Notes under the pieces: model-generated
Seen by the model: the letters and a program-made list of their open reading frames with translations, nothing else
The model's database searches: none
Told to the model about the DNA's origin: nothing
Program-made: the position numbers and the translations under genes
Part shown: one piece after another, positions 1 through 7,625 of the stretch
Layout of the letters: every line of letters starts with the position of its first letter
How positions within the stretch are numbered: the stretch's first letter is position 1
Assembly (NCBI RefSeq): GCF_902498825.1
Contig: NZ_LR701459.1
Span: forward strand, 3,726,564 to 3,790,563
DNA length: 64,000 bases
Direction: 5' to 3'
Source of the DNA: Rhizobium sp. EC-SD404
GTDB taxonomy: Bacteria; Pseudomonadota; Alphaproteobacteria; Rhizobiales; Rhizobiaceae

Positions 1-651
1 AACCTCTACTCACTCACCAAGGGCCAAGCGGCCATCATCGAGCTTGCCCGTGCCATGCGCGACCAGACGGGCAACCTCCCGCCCCTGCCCGGCATCTTTC
101 CCGACTACCCAGCGCCGATCGTCCGCAACGGAGCCGACGGCGTTCGTGAGCTCATCATGGCACGATGGGGCATGCCGTCGCCGCAATTCGTCCTGAAGGG
201 CAAAAAGGTCGACAGCGGCGTGACGAACATCCGCAACGTGAAGAGTCCCCATTGGCGCCGCTGGCTCGGCCCGGCAAACCGTTGTCTGGTGCCGTTCACC
301 AGCTTCTCGGAGTACGACACGATCGACGGCAAGAAGGTGCCGGTCTGGTTCGCAGCCGACGATAGCCGTCCGCTCATGATGCTCGCCGGGATCTGGACGA
401 ACTGGACCAGCACCAGGAAGGTTAAGGAAGGCGAGATCAACGCCGACCTCTACGGTTTCCTGACCTGCGAGCCCAACGCGATCGTCGGCGCCGTTCATCC
501 CAAGGCCATGCCGGTGATCCTTACGACGGTCGAAGAGAAGGATGTCTGGATGCGGGCGGAGTGGGCCGAGGCGGCTGAGCTGCAGCGGCCATTACCTGAT
601 GACGCCCTGCGGATCGTCGCCAAGGGCGAACGGAAGGATGGAGCAGCCTGA
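1..651 (+). CDS. SOS response-associated peptidase (SRAP/YedK-HMCES family), 5' end cut by window edge
   Basis: SRAP proteins crosslink to abasic sites in single-stranded DNA through an N-terminal cysteine at residue 2. The frame is open from the first base and starts NLYSLTKGQ, which normally follows Met-Cys in this family, so probably only the first two codons, including the catalytic Cys, lie outside the window. Visible family features are the [13 protein letters not shown] segment, [12 protein letters not shown] with its conserved Glu, a GIWTNW strand, FLTCEPN, and the HPKAMPVIL segment with the active-site His. The length of about 217 residues is normal. An internal ATG at position 55 would remove conserved sequence and is not the start. 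Confidence 0.9.
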   Translation, partial: NLYSLTKGQAAIIELARAMRDQTGNLPPLPGIFPDYPAPIVRNGADGVRELIMARWGMPSPQFVLKGKKVDSGVTNIRNVKSPHWRRWLGPANRCLVPFTSFSEYDTIDGKKVPVWFAADDSRPLMMLAGIWTNWTSTRKVKEGEINADLYGFLTCEPNAIVGAVHPKAMPVILTTVEEKDVWMRAEWAEAAELQRPLPDDALRIVAKGERKDGAA

Positions 652-862
652 GACAGGTATGCATGACAAACGCTCTCGGACGTCGACATCAGTTTGAAGG
701 CTCGAGCACGCCCCCGAAGCGTCTGTGACAAGTCTGCAACAGCGCGAAATTCTTCGAGCAACCGAACTCGAATTTGGAGATCGGGAAGCCAGTTCGAGAC
801 ATTATCGCAGGCATCAGATTCGACCGATCCAAACCCCAGTTTGTTCGCCTATGGAGAAGAAA

Positions 863-1459
863 ATGAAGCACATCATCGCAGTTGCACTTGCCTCGACCGT
901 CATGTCCCCATCCGCCTTCGCAGCCGATGCGGTCGTTTACAACGAGCCTGCTCCGGCAAGCGCTCCGATGATCGCCCCCGGTTTCGACTGGACAGGTCCT
1001 TACATCGGTGTCCAGGCTGGTTATGCCTGGGCTGATCTCGACGTTGGTCCTGCAACGATCGACGCCGACGGCGTCCTCGGTGGTGTGCACGCCGGTTACA
1101 ACTATGACCTCGGCGGCTTTGTCGTCGGCGCGGAAATCGACTACGACTTCGCCAACATCGAAATCGACGGCGGCATCGGTGAAGTCGACGGTGTCGCTCG
1201 CGGCAAGCTGCGCGCCGGTGTCGATCTCGGCCGTGTGATGGTTTACGGAACTGGTGGTGTTGCCTATGCGACGGCCGACACGGTTCTCGGCGACCTGAGC
1301 GACTTCGGCTGGGCTGCCGGCGCTGGCGTCGATTTCGCAGCGACCGACAACATCATCGTCGGTGCGGAATATCTCTACCACGATTTCTCGAACTTCGACG
1401 ACAGCGGCATCGACGTCAACGTCCACACACTGAAGGCGAAAGTGTCCTTCAAGTTCTGA
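863..1459 (+). CDS. Outer-membrane beta-barrel protein, Omp25/Omp31-like porin family
   Basis: The 198-residue product has a Sec signal peptide (MKHIIAVALASTVMSPSAFA, cleaved before ADA), then GFDWTGPYIGVQAGYAW, the usual first strand of rhizobial and Brucella Omp25/31-type barrels. Alternating glycine- and aromatic-rich strands follow and the chain ends in VSFKF with the terminal Phe needed for BAM insertion. The second ATG was chosen because it begins a clean signal peptide and has a GGAGAAG site a few bases upstream; an in-frame ATG 12 bases earlier is possible. It stands alone and is followed by a terminator. It is probably a structural surface protein; no substrate can be inferred. Confidence 0.85.
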   Translation: MKHIIAVALASTVMSPSAFAADAVVYNEPAPASAPMIAPGFDWTGPYIGVQAGYAWADLDVGPATIDADGVLGGVHAGYNYDLGGFVVGAEIDYDFANIEIDGGIGEVDGVARGKLRAGVDLGRVMVYGTGGVAYATADTVLGDLSDFGWAAGAGVDFAATDNIIVGAEYLYHDFSNFDDSGIDVNVHTLKAKVSFKF

Positions 1460-1482
1460 TCGCTTTTCAGCGAGATGGCTTC

Positions 1483-1514
1483 AAAAGGGGCGAGCGGAAG
1501 CTTGCCTCTTTTTG
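1483..1514 (+). terminator. Rho-independent terminator of the outer-membrane protein gene
   Basis: AAAAGGGGCGAGC and GCTTGCCTCTTTTT form an imperfect stem around a GGAA loop, followed by a T run, 23 bases after the stop codon. Confidence 0.75.
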
Positions 1515-1748
1515 CATGTCGAAGACGGGGTGGAGCCGATGAGGGGCGAAGCCTTCATGACTTTCTGTAGCGACCCTTTTGCCCTTAGGCGGCCAGCTTT
1601 CCATCAATCCAAACGATCATTCACATGATAGCTGATCGAGCTGCATGAGACAGATACCTGCGCCTCATTGTTGACATTGCCGTTTCCAGGCGCATGATTT
1701 GCAGCATTCTCGTCCCACCAAGAGCCGGTAGCGATGCAGGAGGCTTCG

Positions 1749-2060
1749 ATGGAAATCGCAGATCGTCTGTACAAACTTGTCTTGGATGAAGCTGTCCCCA
1801 CTGCGGCAGAAGTTCTCGAAGTCAAACTCCTTATGAAGAAGCTCTGCATGGGACAGACCGAGCGGAAGGCCGAGCGTTCATTCCGCCTCGTCCATTCGGC
1901 CTATCTCAATCTTCAGATGGCCAGAATGTGCAATGATCAGGACCTGCTCAACGCCTCGCTTGAAGACTTTCGGAGCGCGTTGAAGGTCGTGACCTCCGAC
2001 AGCGAGCCCGCGGAACCAGCCTCTCGTCAAGCTGAGCAGCACAGGTCACCGCCGGTCTGA
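1749..2060 (+). CDS. Hypothetical protein, 103 residues
   Basis: Not recognised. The start is set by a perfect AGGAGG five bases before the ATG; an in-frame ATG 15 bases upstream would overlap that site. The product is mostly helical and charged (MEIADRLYKLVLDEAV, then a Lys/Arg-rich RKAERSFRLVHSAYLNLQMARM helix) with a disordered Ser/Pro/Glu tail. There is no signal peptide or membrane segment. It may be a small cytoplasmic helical protein. It lies among other short unknown genes. Confidence 0.6.
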   Translation: MEIADRLYKLVLDEAVPTAAEVLEVKLLMKKLCMGQTERKAERSFRLVHSAYLNLQMARMCNDQDLLNASLEDFRSALKVVTSDSEPAEPASRQAEQHRSPPV

Positions 2061-2174
2061 TCATTCATGGAGTTCATTCCCGACTTCGTGTTCCGCCGCC
2101 TATTGAACCGGCGAGATTTTCGCTGACATAAGGGCCGGGCCCCACGGAGGGCTTTCAAGCGGACGGAGCATTTT

Positions 2175-2474
2175 TTGCAGGACATCATCGCAGCACTGAT
2201 CTCGATCTTTCTGATCGAGCCCCTCCAGGCAAATATCGCTGAGCGCTTTGCCGAAGCCGGCGTTTCGGCACAAGCTGCCGGAAGGGTTGCGACGTGTTTC
2301 TCGAATGCCGCCCCGGAGATCCTCGACCGAGCAGGCAACGAACCTGCTTGGGCCATCGGCCATGCGATTGGCTACTGGACTGGCGCGTCGACGATCGATT
2401 CCATTCTGGCCGACGCAGCACCAGATTGCCTAGCTGCAGTTGACGGAGAAAGCGTTGAGCCCGACGTTGCCTGA
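2175..2474 (+). CDS. Hypothetical protein, 99 residues, TTG start
   Basis: The frame opens with TTG preceded by GGACGGAG at a spacing of about seven bases, which is good support for the rare start. The N-terminus (QDIIAALISIFLIEPLQANIAERF) is hydrophobic and could be a signal anchor or exported leader. Two cysteines (RVATCFSNA and APDCLA) sit in the rest of the chain, which would allow a disulfide if exported. No family is recognised. The gene is monocistronic. Confidence 0.55.
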   Translation: MQDIIAALISIFLIEPLQANIAERFAEAGVSAQAAGRVATCFSNAAPEILDRAGNEPAWAIGHAIGYWTGASTIDSILADAAPDCLAAVDGESVEPDVA

Positions 2475-2534
2475 TCGCAGAGACACGCGGCTTTAGGAAG
2501 GGCGGTCCAAGTTTACCGACTTCGGCGAACACCG

Positions 2535-2753
2535 CTACTTCTCCTTGATGCGTCCGTCCCTAAGCTCGAACACTCCATCGCTGTCGGCAGCCTGCGCCAG
2601 AAAATCATTCTGCAATTCGCCCCAGGTGCCAAGATATCCGTTGCACGTGCTGCAGTGGATAGGAGTGCGTTCACCGGCGTCACGCGGGATGTTGAGGTAA
2701 ATCGTCCCGCAGGACTAGCAGTCCAGCTTGTGATCGAGAAAGTCGCCTTCCAT
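2535..2753 (-). pseudogene. Small zinc-ribbon-like protein gene with an in-frame amber codon
   Basis: Reading the minus strand from an ATG gives MEGDFLDHKLDC, then TAG, then SCGTIYLNIPRDAGERTP, IHCSTCNGYLGTWGELQ and a short charged tail. The pairs C-x-x-C (interrupted by the stop) and C-S-T-C look like a four-cysteine zinc ribbon of about 72 residues. The rest of the frame is open and protein-like, so one substitution probably killed a once functional gene, or this is a sequencing error or a rare readthrough. Function unknown. Confidence 0.5.
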
Positions 2754-2858
2754 GGATCACCCCCGTCAGAAACTAACAGCGGGAGAAATTGTCTAAGCGA
2801 AAGCGATGCCCGCGGGTGTTGCAAGGGTGATACGACAATTGCAGCGGCCTCTGCAATA

Positions 2859-3059
2859 TCAGCGCCGATCTGAACAAGACCCTCGCGAAACCTGATCCAG
2901 CCGAGCCAATAGCTCAAGCATGCTGTCAGACGTGTTACTGTCGAGCTGAAACTGCGGAAACGACGCGCTGGCACTTCTCACTGGGCTCTGCTGACACGTC
3001 TTCAAGATCGCACGAGCAAGGCGGTCGTCCGGCTTCACATTCTTTGTGATGTCCCCCAC
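2859..3059 (-). CDS. Hypothetical small protein, 66 residues, GTG start
   Basis: Not recognised. The product contains DDRLARAILKTC and a leucine-rich SMLELLARLDQVSRG segment, giving a plausible amphipathic helix. The putative GTG start lies inside the 3' end of the upstream minus-strand reading frame (25-base overlap), which suggests translational coupling, but no clear ribosome-binding site is visible. It could still be a chance frame. Confidence 0.35.
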   Translation of the reverse strand: MGDITKNVKPDDRLARAILKTCQQSPVRSASASFPQFQLDSNTSDSMLELLARLDQVSRGSCSDRR

Positions 3060-3385
3060 GAACGTGGGAATGCGCCATCAAGTATAAGTTCCGCGTTTAT
3101 GGCCAGTGAACAGAAACGCGCGTGTTTCCAAGGCTTCTGAAGCCGCGCAATAAGCCACTCCAGCACATTGTTTCCGACCCACATCAGCAAGCCGCCGAGC
3201 AGCGTCCAGGCCACGATGCTGGCTGCGACGCTGCCCTTTGACCGCTCTCGCACCCTCCCGAAATCTCGGGCGAATTGCTCGATCTCGGTGATGACGCGTT
3301 CGGCCCTGCCGACACGGCCATCGAAGTGGTTAAACGCGGTCTCGACATTCTCGACTTCTCGAAATGCACGGCCGCGTGATGACAC
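3035..3385 (-). CDS. Hypothetical single-pass membrane protein, about 117 residues
   Basis: The N-terminal half is a charged helix (VENVETAFNHFDGRVGRAERVITEIEQFARDFGRV) likely to form a short coiled coil. It is followed by one membrane segment (GSVAASIVAWTLLGGLLMW) and a short basic tail. GGAGAGG lies about eight bases before the second of two adjacent GTG codons, so that GTG is preferred. No family is recognised. The last 25 bases overlap the start of the next small frame. The sequence is protein-like, but the gene is short and unsupported by homology. Confidence 0.45.
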   Translation of the reverse strand: MSSRGRAFREVENVETAFNHFDGRVGRAERVITEIEQFARDFGRVRERSKGSVAASIVAWTLLGGLLMWVGNNVLEWLIARLQKPWKHARFCSLAINAELILDGAFPRSWGTSQRM

Positions 3386-3540
3386 GTCCACCCTCTCCAG
3401 ATGTGGGTGGTTGAAGTTTGGCCTACGAAGAGGCTCAGGCGACGTTGCCGTTCACCGAATGGTGATCGGCTTCAACGGCAATCGCTCTTGCAGTCATTAG
3501 CTTGCGCGATATCTCGCCCTCCGATTAAGGGGGAAAACGC

Positions 3541-3807
3541 ATGAAGTTTACGATTTACAGCGCCGACCATGCTGACGGGATGGATGTCGACTGGACAGCA
3601 ATTCCGCGGGTGGGCGACTCCATCGTCCTGCCTTTGGCCGGCACCGAGAAAACCTATGATGTGGAAGTCGTGCGTTGGCTTCTAGACGAAGCCGGGAAGC
3701 AGACGGGCCTCGAGGTGCACATGGGCATTGGCTTTGGAGCGGATATCAGTGGACGGGGTGAGAACATAGCGAGAGCTGGTAAAGTTTCGTTAACTTTCGC
3801 CTCCTAG
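3541..3807 (+). CDS. Hypothetical protein, 88 residues
   Basis: A GGGGGA site precedes the ATG by about five bases. The product is a compact, mostly beta-strand protein (MKFTIYSADHADGMDVDW, GDSIVLPL, YDVEVVRWLLDEAG, GLEVHMGIGFG) with no signal or membrane segment. The strand pattern is like that of small PilZ-like or SH3-like folds, but no motif confirms this. It stands alone; function unknown. Confidence 0.6.
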   Translation: MKFTIYSADHADGMDVDWTAIPRVGDSIVLPLAGTEKTYDVEVVRWLLDEAGKQTGLEVHMGIGFGADISGRGENIARAGKVSLTFAS

Positions 3808-4126
3808 CTCTATTCAGCACCCCGGGTGGTGCATGGGTCGCGGATGTTCATTAGGCCCCCCAGCTCGACGCCGCGACCCAACTGTCTGCCGCTGGAACTT
3901 CGGCGCTGAGCGTCGGTTCGGCTGCGATGGTCTCGCCACGATGATCCATTGCTGTGTCGGTGCCATCAGGGTCGCAGCGTCCGAAAGCTGTCCTTTCTGG
4001 TGTTGCGACCCCCAGAAATGCTGAGGACGAAAAACTTCGGCCCCTCGCCGCCCGACAAGCGCATTTGTCGATAATCTAATTTTACGGGAACTTATATTTC
4101 GTTGGGATCTTATGGGGACGCACACT
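3808..4126 (+). other. Intergenic stretch without a recognisable gene
   Basis: No convincing reading frame on either strand. The part just before the tandem repeat is AT-richer (around AATCTAATTTTACGGG). This stretch separates the last intact small gene from a decayed EAL-domain gene. Confidence 0.5.
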
Positions 4127-4206
4127 ACAGAAAGCCCCGACAAGAAGGGCCTCTTTCTGCAGCTACACAGAAAGCCCCGACAAGAAGGGCCTCTTTCTGC
4201 AGCTAC
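4127..4206. repeat. Two exact tandem copies of a 40-base unit
   Basis: The unit starts ACAGAAAGCCCCGAC and ends TTTCTGCAGCTAC; copy one spans 4127-4166 and copy two 4167-4206 without mismatch. Each unit can itself fold (AGAAAG pairing with CTTTCT, CCC with GGG). Exact identity suggests a recent slippage or duplication next to a palindrome. Confidence 0.9.
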
Positions 4207-4243
4207 CCAGATCGTACCGTCCCGTCTATCTGGGTAGCTGCAG
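4197..4243. repeat. Perfect 16-bp inverted repeat with 15-base loop
   Basis: CTGCAGCTACCCAGAT (4197-4212) is the reverse complement of ATCTGGGTAGCTGCAG (4228-4243). The left arm overlaps the end of the second tandem-repeat copy. It directly precedes the EAL-domain remnant, so it may mark the break point that removed the 5' part of that gene, or an insertion-element terminus. Confidence 0.85.
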
Positions 4244-4245
4244 CG

Positions 4246-4630
4246 TCATACGAGCTGCGCATCGATGCAATGCTGGCAGAACTGAGAGAGCAAGGCGTTG
4301 GGATCGCATTTGATGACTATGGTACGGGGTTTGCCTCCCTCAATGCTGAAGGACTTCCCCGTAACCCGGTTGAAGATCGATCGATCCTTCGTCAGCGGTG
4401 AAGACGCCGGGAACCAGAACAGGCTCATTGTGGAAGCGATAGCGCAGTTGGCCACCGGGTTAAATCTTGATGTGATCGCTGAAGGGATCGAAACGTCGTT
4501 CCAAGCAGATCTTATGCGACTGTATTGCGGTGAGGGTCAGGGGTACTTTTTCGGCCGACCGATGCCCGCATGCACGTTTGAAAAGACTTTTCTGCAAACC
4601 GTCGCCACGAACGGTCGCGAGGTAGCCTAG
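4246..4630 (+). pseudogene. EAL-domain cyclic-di-GMP phosphodiesterase remnant, truncated and frameshifted
   Basis: EAL domains hydrolyse cyclic di-GMP. The first piece reads LRIDAMLAELREQGVGIAFDDYGTGFASLN, covering the conserved DD(F/Y)GTG metal site. A frameshift near 4345 then moves to another frame that continues FPVTRLKIDRSFV, LNLDVIAEGIET and QGYFFGRPMP, which are the usual later EAL motifs. The first half of the domain, including the E-x-L signature, and all upstream domains are missing. It starts right after a perfect palindrome. The gene cannot make an active enzyme. Confidence 0.85.
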
Positions 4631-4713
4631 CGTCAATTTCAGAGTTGGGCGGACCATGCCCCAGCGTTTCAAGCGTGCCTTATGCCACGGTGTTCGTGGC
4701 CTAAACATCGCCT

Positions 4714-5058
4714 TCAGTCACCAGATTTACGATCCAGCCGCACCACGACCCTCAGCAACTCTCTCGCTAGGTCTAGCTGTTGATCCGTCATGCTCTCGAT
4801 CAACAATTTCGCTTCTATTTTCCGTTCAAGAAGATCATCAGTTTCGGCGATACCCGTTTCAAAAAACGCAGCAGCACGTACGTCCAGCGCCTCTGACAGT
4901 CGGACAAGCGTATCAAAACTCGGCCAGTTGACGCCCCTCTCCCATTGAGAGACCGCATCAACAGAGCGCCCGGTGAGCTGGGCCAAATCTTCCTGAGTTA
5001 GCCCACGGAGCTTCCGCAGCTGTTTCAAGGTCGTCCCGAATTGATCGATTGCTGACAT
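4714..5058 (-). CDS. XRE-family helix-turn-helix transcriptional regulator, 114 residues
   Basis: Residues 7-65 form a Cro/CI-type domain: FGTTLKQLRKLRGLTQEDLAQLTGRS, then VDAVSQWERGVNWPSFDTLVRLSEALDV, with the recognition helix around SVDAVSQWE. The C-terminal part is a Glu/Leu-rich helix (LLERKIEAKLLIESM and LDLARELLRVVVRL), probably for dimerisation. It is transcribed divergently from the zinc-ribbon membrane protein gene at 5227 across about 170 bases, so it may control that gene and itself. Targets unknown. Confidence 0.85.
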   Translation of the reverse strand: MSAIDQFGTTLKQLRKLRGLTQEDLAQLTGRSVDAVSQWERGVNWPSFDTLVRLSEALDVRAAAFFETGIAETDDLLERKIEAKLLIESMTDQQLDLARELLRVVVRLDRKSGD

Positions 5059-5226
5059 GGAACATGACTTGCTCCGCTTGTCAGATTCGGTGAACCGAGC
5101 ACTTTACGTTTGATGGTGGAAATTCCGTAGTAAACTACGACTTTCCGTTGATTGCTAGGACGAGGTTCGGTATCTCAAAGGCGGTCTTGGCATCGAAAGG
5201 TCGACGCCGATTTCGGAGAGCCTCGC

Positions 5227-5541
5227 ATGGAACCTGCACTGCCCATAACCACCATAGAATGCCCATACTGCTCCGAGGCAATCAATGCCAAGTCGAAGAA
5301 GTGCCGCCACTGCGGAGAGATGATCGATCCTCAGATGCGCGAGATGGAGCTTTTGAAGAGCCAGCGGCAACAGAGCGTGTTCATGAACGCCGGTGGTGCA
5401 GCCGCATCCTCATCTTCAGGAGCAGAGCTGCGGAAATTTCCACACTGGATCCACCTGATCCTTGTGGTGATATCTGGTTTGCTCTGGTTGCCTGGCTATA
5501 TCCTGATGTATCTGTTTCGCAATCGCCGGTATTATTATTGA
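5227..5541 (+). CDS. Zinc-ribbon plus single membrane-segment protein, 104 residues
   Basis: Residues 11-30 carry CPYC and CRHCG, a four-cysteine zinc ribbon. A charged Gln/Met-rich linker, a Ser/Ala stretch and a C-terminal hydrophobic segment (WIHLILVVISGLLWLPGYILMYLF) follow, ending in an aromatic-basic tail. The ATG with CGGAGAG six bases upstream was preferred to a longer frame with no clear start. Small proteins with an N-terminal zinc ribbon and one or two membrane helices are common and mostly uncharacterised. The neighbouring divergent regulator may control it. Confidence 0.65.
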   Translation: MEPALPITTIECPYCSEAINAKSKKCRHCGEMIDPQMREMELLKSQRQQSVFMNAGGAAASSSSGAELRKFPHWIHLILVVISGLLWLPGYILMYLFRNRRYYY

Positions 5542-5683
5542 CGTTCAGCGATTTTCCGAGCTTCCCACCGAAACATCCTAAGACTGTAGGTGGACATGAC
5601 AGCTCAGGATCCGCTTCACAAATGCGATAGAATCGGCAGCTGGACCATCGTTTTACATCGTAACCCGAAAGCGAGAGGTCTTG

Positions 5684-6015
5684 ATGCGTTCGAAAATTCT
5701 ATCCCTGCCACTAATCCTATTCGTGACATCGCCTCACCCGCAGAGGCCGTCATCTTGTCGGAGATGGATGAGGAAACGAGGGTCTATATACAGCGAGGCA
5801 ACAAAGGACAGAATGTCGAATGCTATTTCTATGCCGTGAAAATGATGCTTCAGAATTCGAATGCGACAAAAGCTGAGATCTATGTCGAATTTGATAGCCC
5901 CGATCTCGACGGGATTGGCATCGGAGCCGTTGATGCAGGGGAATATTATACCTGTGAAGATGGCGTTCTAAGGGCTTGGGAAATGGGGCAATCAACCGAG
6001 ATGAAGCGGTTCTGA
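5684..6015 (+). pseudogene. Small exported protein gene with a frameshift at the signal-peptide end
   Basis: GAGAGG five bases before an ATG opens MRSKILSLPLILFVTSP, a good Sec signal peptide. That frame then turns into Arg/Ser-rich nonsense, while another frame carries ASPAEAVILSEMDEETRVYIQRGN and runs to a stop after 90 more residues (QNVECYFYAVKMMLQNSNATKAEIYVEF and so on). Joining the frames near 5740 gives a natural signal peptide with an Ala-x-Ala cleavage site and a mature beta-rich domain of about 90 residues. As written the gene is broken, or it is a sequencing error. An uninterrupted frame from a GTG at 5590 exists, but its N-terminus is not protein-like. Function unknown. Confidence 0.5.
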
Positions 6016-6168
6016 TATCCGTTGAGCCGGTCACATCGGTCAAGAGCCACCGCCGAATCGAGTTCACAGGCAGGTTTGACGATTACTCGCCATCCAACTG
6101 CGTCTCTTTGAACTCCGTTGCCAACTGGCCTAATCCAATGGATGAGCCCGACATCATAGGAGGCGCAA

Positions 6169-6561
6169 ATGGCACTAACTGGCATGAAACTGGTCGAGCT
6201 CATCGACAAGCCCAATCGTACGGAGCAGCAAAGACGACGCGATCGGCTTCACGAGAACATCAGCAAGCAGATCGAACGCACAAATCAAGCCGCCAAAGGC
6301 GGCAGACCCCGAGGCTTATGGTGGTGGAAGAATGAAGACGGAAAAATCGTCCTGACGATCAAATACGGCCGTCACACGCTCGAACTGGCCAAAGGCAAGC
6401 GAGCGATCCTCTGTGACGACCTGGATGCGATCATCGTGGCACTAGAGCGTGTTGAGGCTGCCAATGTTACCGGGGCGTTTGATGATCAGCTTGCGGAACT
6501 GGCCTCATCGATCCGAGCCAATTTTCGAGAACGACCAGCAAGCCAGGAAGGTTCGACGTGA
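6169..6561 (+). CDS. DUF6641-like small basic protein, 130 residues
   Basis: GGAGG seven bases before the ATG supports the start. The N-terminal third is strongly basic and helical (EQQRRRDRLHENISKQIERTNQAAK). The middle has the strand pair GLWWWKNEDGKIVLTIKYGRHTLELAKGK, and the end is helical (DLDAIIVALERVEAANVTGAFDDQLAEL). This layout resembles the uncharacterised DUF6641 family from memory; I cannot confirm it by search. It is followed 18 bases later by another small gene in the same direction, so the two may be co-transcribed. Proteins of this kind are often found in plasmids and phage-like regions, which suits the neighbouring HUH gene. Confidence 0.6.
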   Translation: MALTGMKLVELIDKPNRTEQQRRRDRLHENISKQIERTNQAAKGGRPRGLWWWKNEDGKIVLTIKYGRHTLELAKGKRAILCDDLDAIIVALERVEAANVTGAFDDQLAELASSIRANFRERPASQEGST

Positions 6562-6578
6562 GCGTGTGGTGAAGCTCT

Positions 6579-6791
6579 ATGGATGATCTACCAACATCAG
6601 AGGATGAACAGATCGCAATCGCACGATGCATTCGCGTACTCGGTCCTCTGATCGACCAGGCTGTCGCACAAGTTCGGTCCAGCGGCTTCACTGAAGATCA
6701 TGTCTCGATCGCACTGATTGGTCTGGCTGAACGTTATCGTGCCGACGTCGTCATCAGGCATCTCACGTTCGACGACTTTTCGCTGAATTAG
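6579..6791 (+). CDS. Hypothetical protein, 70 residues
   Basis: Not recognised. It is acidic and helical (EDEQIAIARCIRVLGPLIDQAVAQV and VSIALIGLAERYRADVVIRHL). It starts 18 bases after the previous gene and converges with the HUH-protein gene. No membrane segment or signal. Confidence 0.5.
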   Translation: MDDLPTSEDEQIAIARCIRVLGPLIDQAVAQVRSSGFTEDHVSIALIGLAERYRADVVIRHLTFDDFSLN

Positions 6792-6805
6792 TGTGTGAAG
6801 ACGGA

Positions 6806-7411
6806 TCAAACGCCCGTCATTGGTCCGTCATCAATCCCTGCCAGTCCCTTTGGATAGACGTCAAACAGCTTTGAAACTGGTGAAGTCAAACGATCGGATT
6901 TCACAAACTTGCCTGCATATGACAGGACCCGTCGGGGCGTTCCGTCCACTCGCTTCACATCAATATTCTTGATTGCGAATTTGTGACGAGCCTGGTTCTC
7001 GGTCAGTGGCGAGTTGATCCATTCGTCAAAGCGCTCTTTCAAATGGTCAGGAACGATCCAAATCGAATGGAAATGGATCCCTTGAACCTGATCCTGGAAC
7101 CGTCCATCAGCAGTTCCTTCAACATCCAAAAAGGCGAGCACCAGTGGTTGCTGATCACGCTTGTTCACGTGATTGAACCCGGACCCTAACATCGTTCGAC
7201 AGGTCCATTTATAGAACCTATCAAACCCTATCCATTCTTTTACCCCTGCTTCAGCCCTATCAGAAACACTTGAAACCTTTTCACGGTCCATCATCATGGT
7301 TATAAAATAACCATTCTCTTTCAATAGCTCTTTGGTTTTTTTAGAGCTGTATAAACGGGCATATGATCCAATTTTGCTCAGTGCAAAATCTGTATAAGCT
7401 TCATGTAACAT
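6806..7411 (-). CDS. Putative HUH-family rolling-circle replication or mobilisation endonuclease, 201 residues
   Basis: The three motifs of single-tyrosine HUH endonucleases appear in order. A hydrophobic strand YFITMMMDRE (residues 35-44) could be motif I. GIHFHSIWIV (111-120) contains H113-F-H115, the metal-binding HUH motif. VLSYAGKFVKS (162-172) contains Y165-x-x-K168, the nicking Tyr with its following Lys. HUH proteins nick one DNA strand and stay bound to the 5' end, to start rolling-circle replication, conjugal transfer or transposition. The gene is visibly AT-richer than its neighbours, pointing to transfer. A perfect 11-bp hairpin lies about 120 bases upstream. A fragment of an inovirus-type or plasmid replication protein is the main alternative. 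Confidence 0.5.
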   Translation of the reverse strand: MLHEAYTDFALSKIGSYARLYSSKKTKELLKENGYFITMMMDREKVSSVSDRAEAGVKEWIGFDRFYKWTCRTMLGSGFNHVNKRDQQPLVLAFLDVEGTADGRFQDQVQGIHFHSIWIVPDHLKERFDEWINSPLTENQARHKFAIKNIDVKRVDGTPRRVLSYAGKFVKSDRLTSPVSKLFDVYPKGLAGIDDGPMTGV

Positions 7412-7531
7412 TTGACTATCTCACTGCGTGAGAATGGCTTCGCCATATCATCGACATCAACACATCCTCATTTCTGTTAATCATTTTCAATTGGTTTCGA
7501 TCTTTTCAACCTTTTCAAGACATGCAAAACA

Positions 7532-7556
7532 CTCCTGCTCAAAAATTGAGCAGGAG
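7532..7556 (-). terminator. Perfect 11-bp hairpin; terminator of the upstream minus-strand gene, or a nick-site-type hairpin
   Basis: CTCCTGCTCAA and TTGAGCAGGAG pair perfectly around a three-base AAA loop inside an AT-rich 210-base gap. On the minus strand it is followed by TGTTTTG, as for a Rho-independent terminator of the gene that ends at 7626. Its place directly upstream of a putative HUH endonuclease gene also fits a replication-origin hairpin. The two readings cannot be told apart here. Confidence 0.6.
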
Positions 7557-7625
7557 CAAAATTTTCACAAATCACACCCATTCCAACCATCTGGATTTTC
7601 CGCGACAGCGCATGTGGCTCTTTAT

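Noticed and set aside
3833..4024. 63-codon plus-strand frame rich in Cys and Arg
   Set aside because: No ribosome site, no family likeness, and composition typical of chance frames.
4127..4206. Tandem repeat as a CRISPR start
   Set aside because: Only two directly adjacent copies without spacers, and no cas genes in the window.
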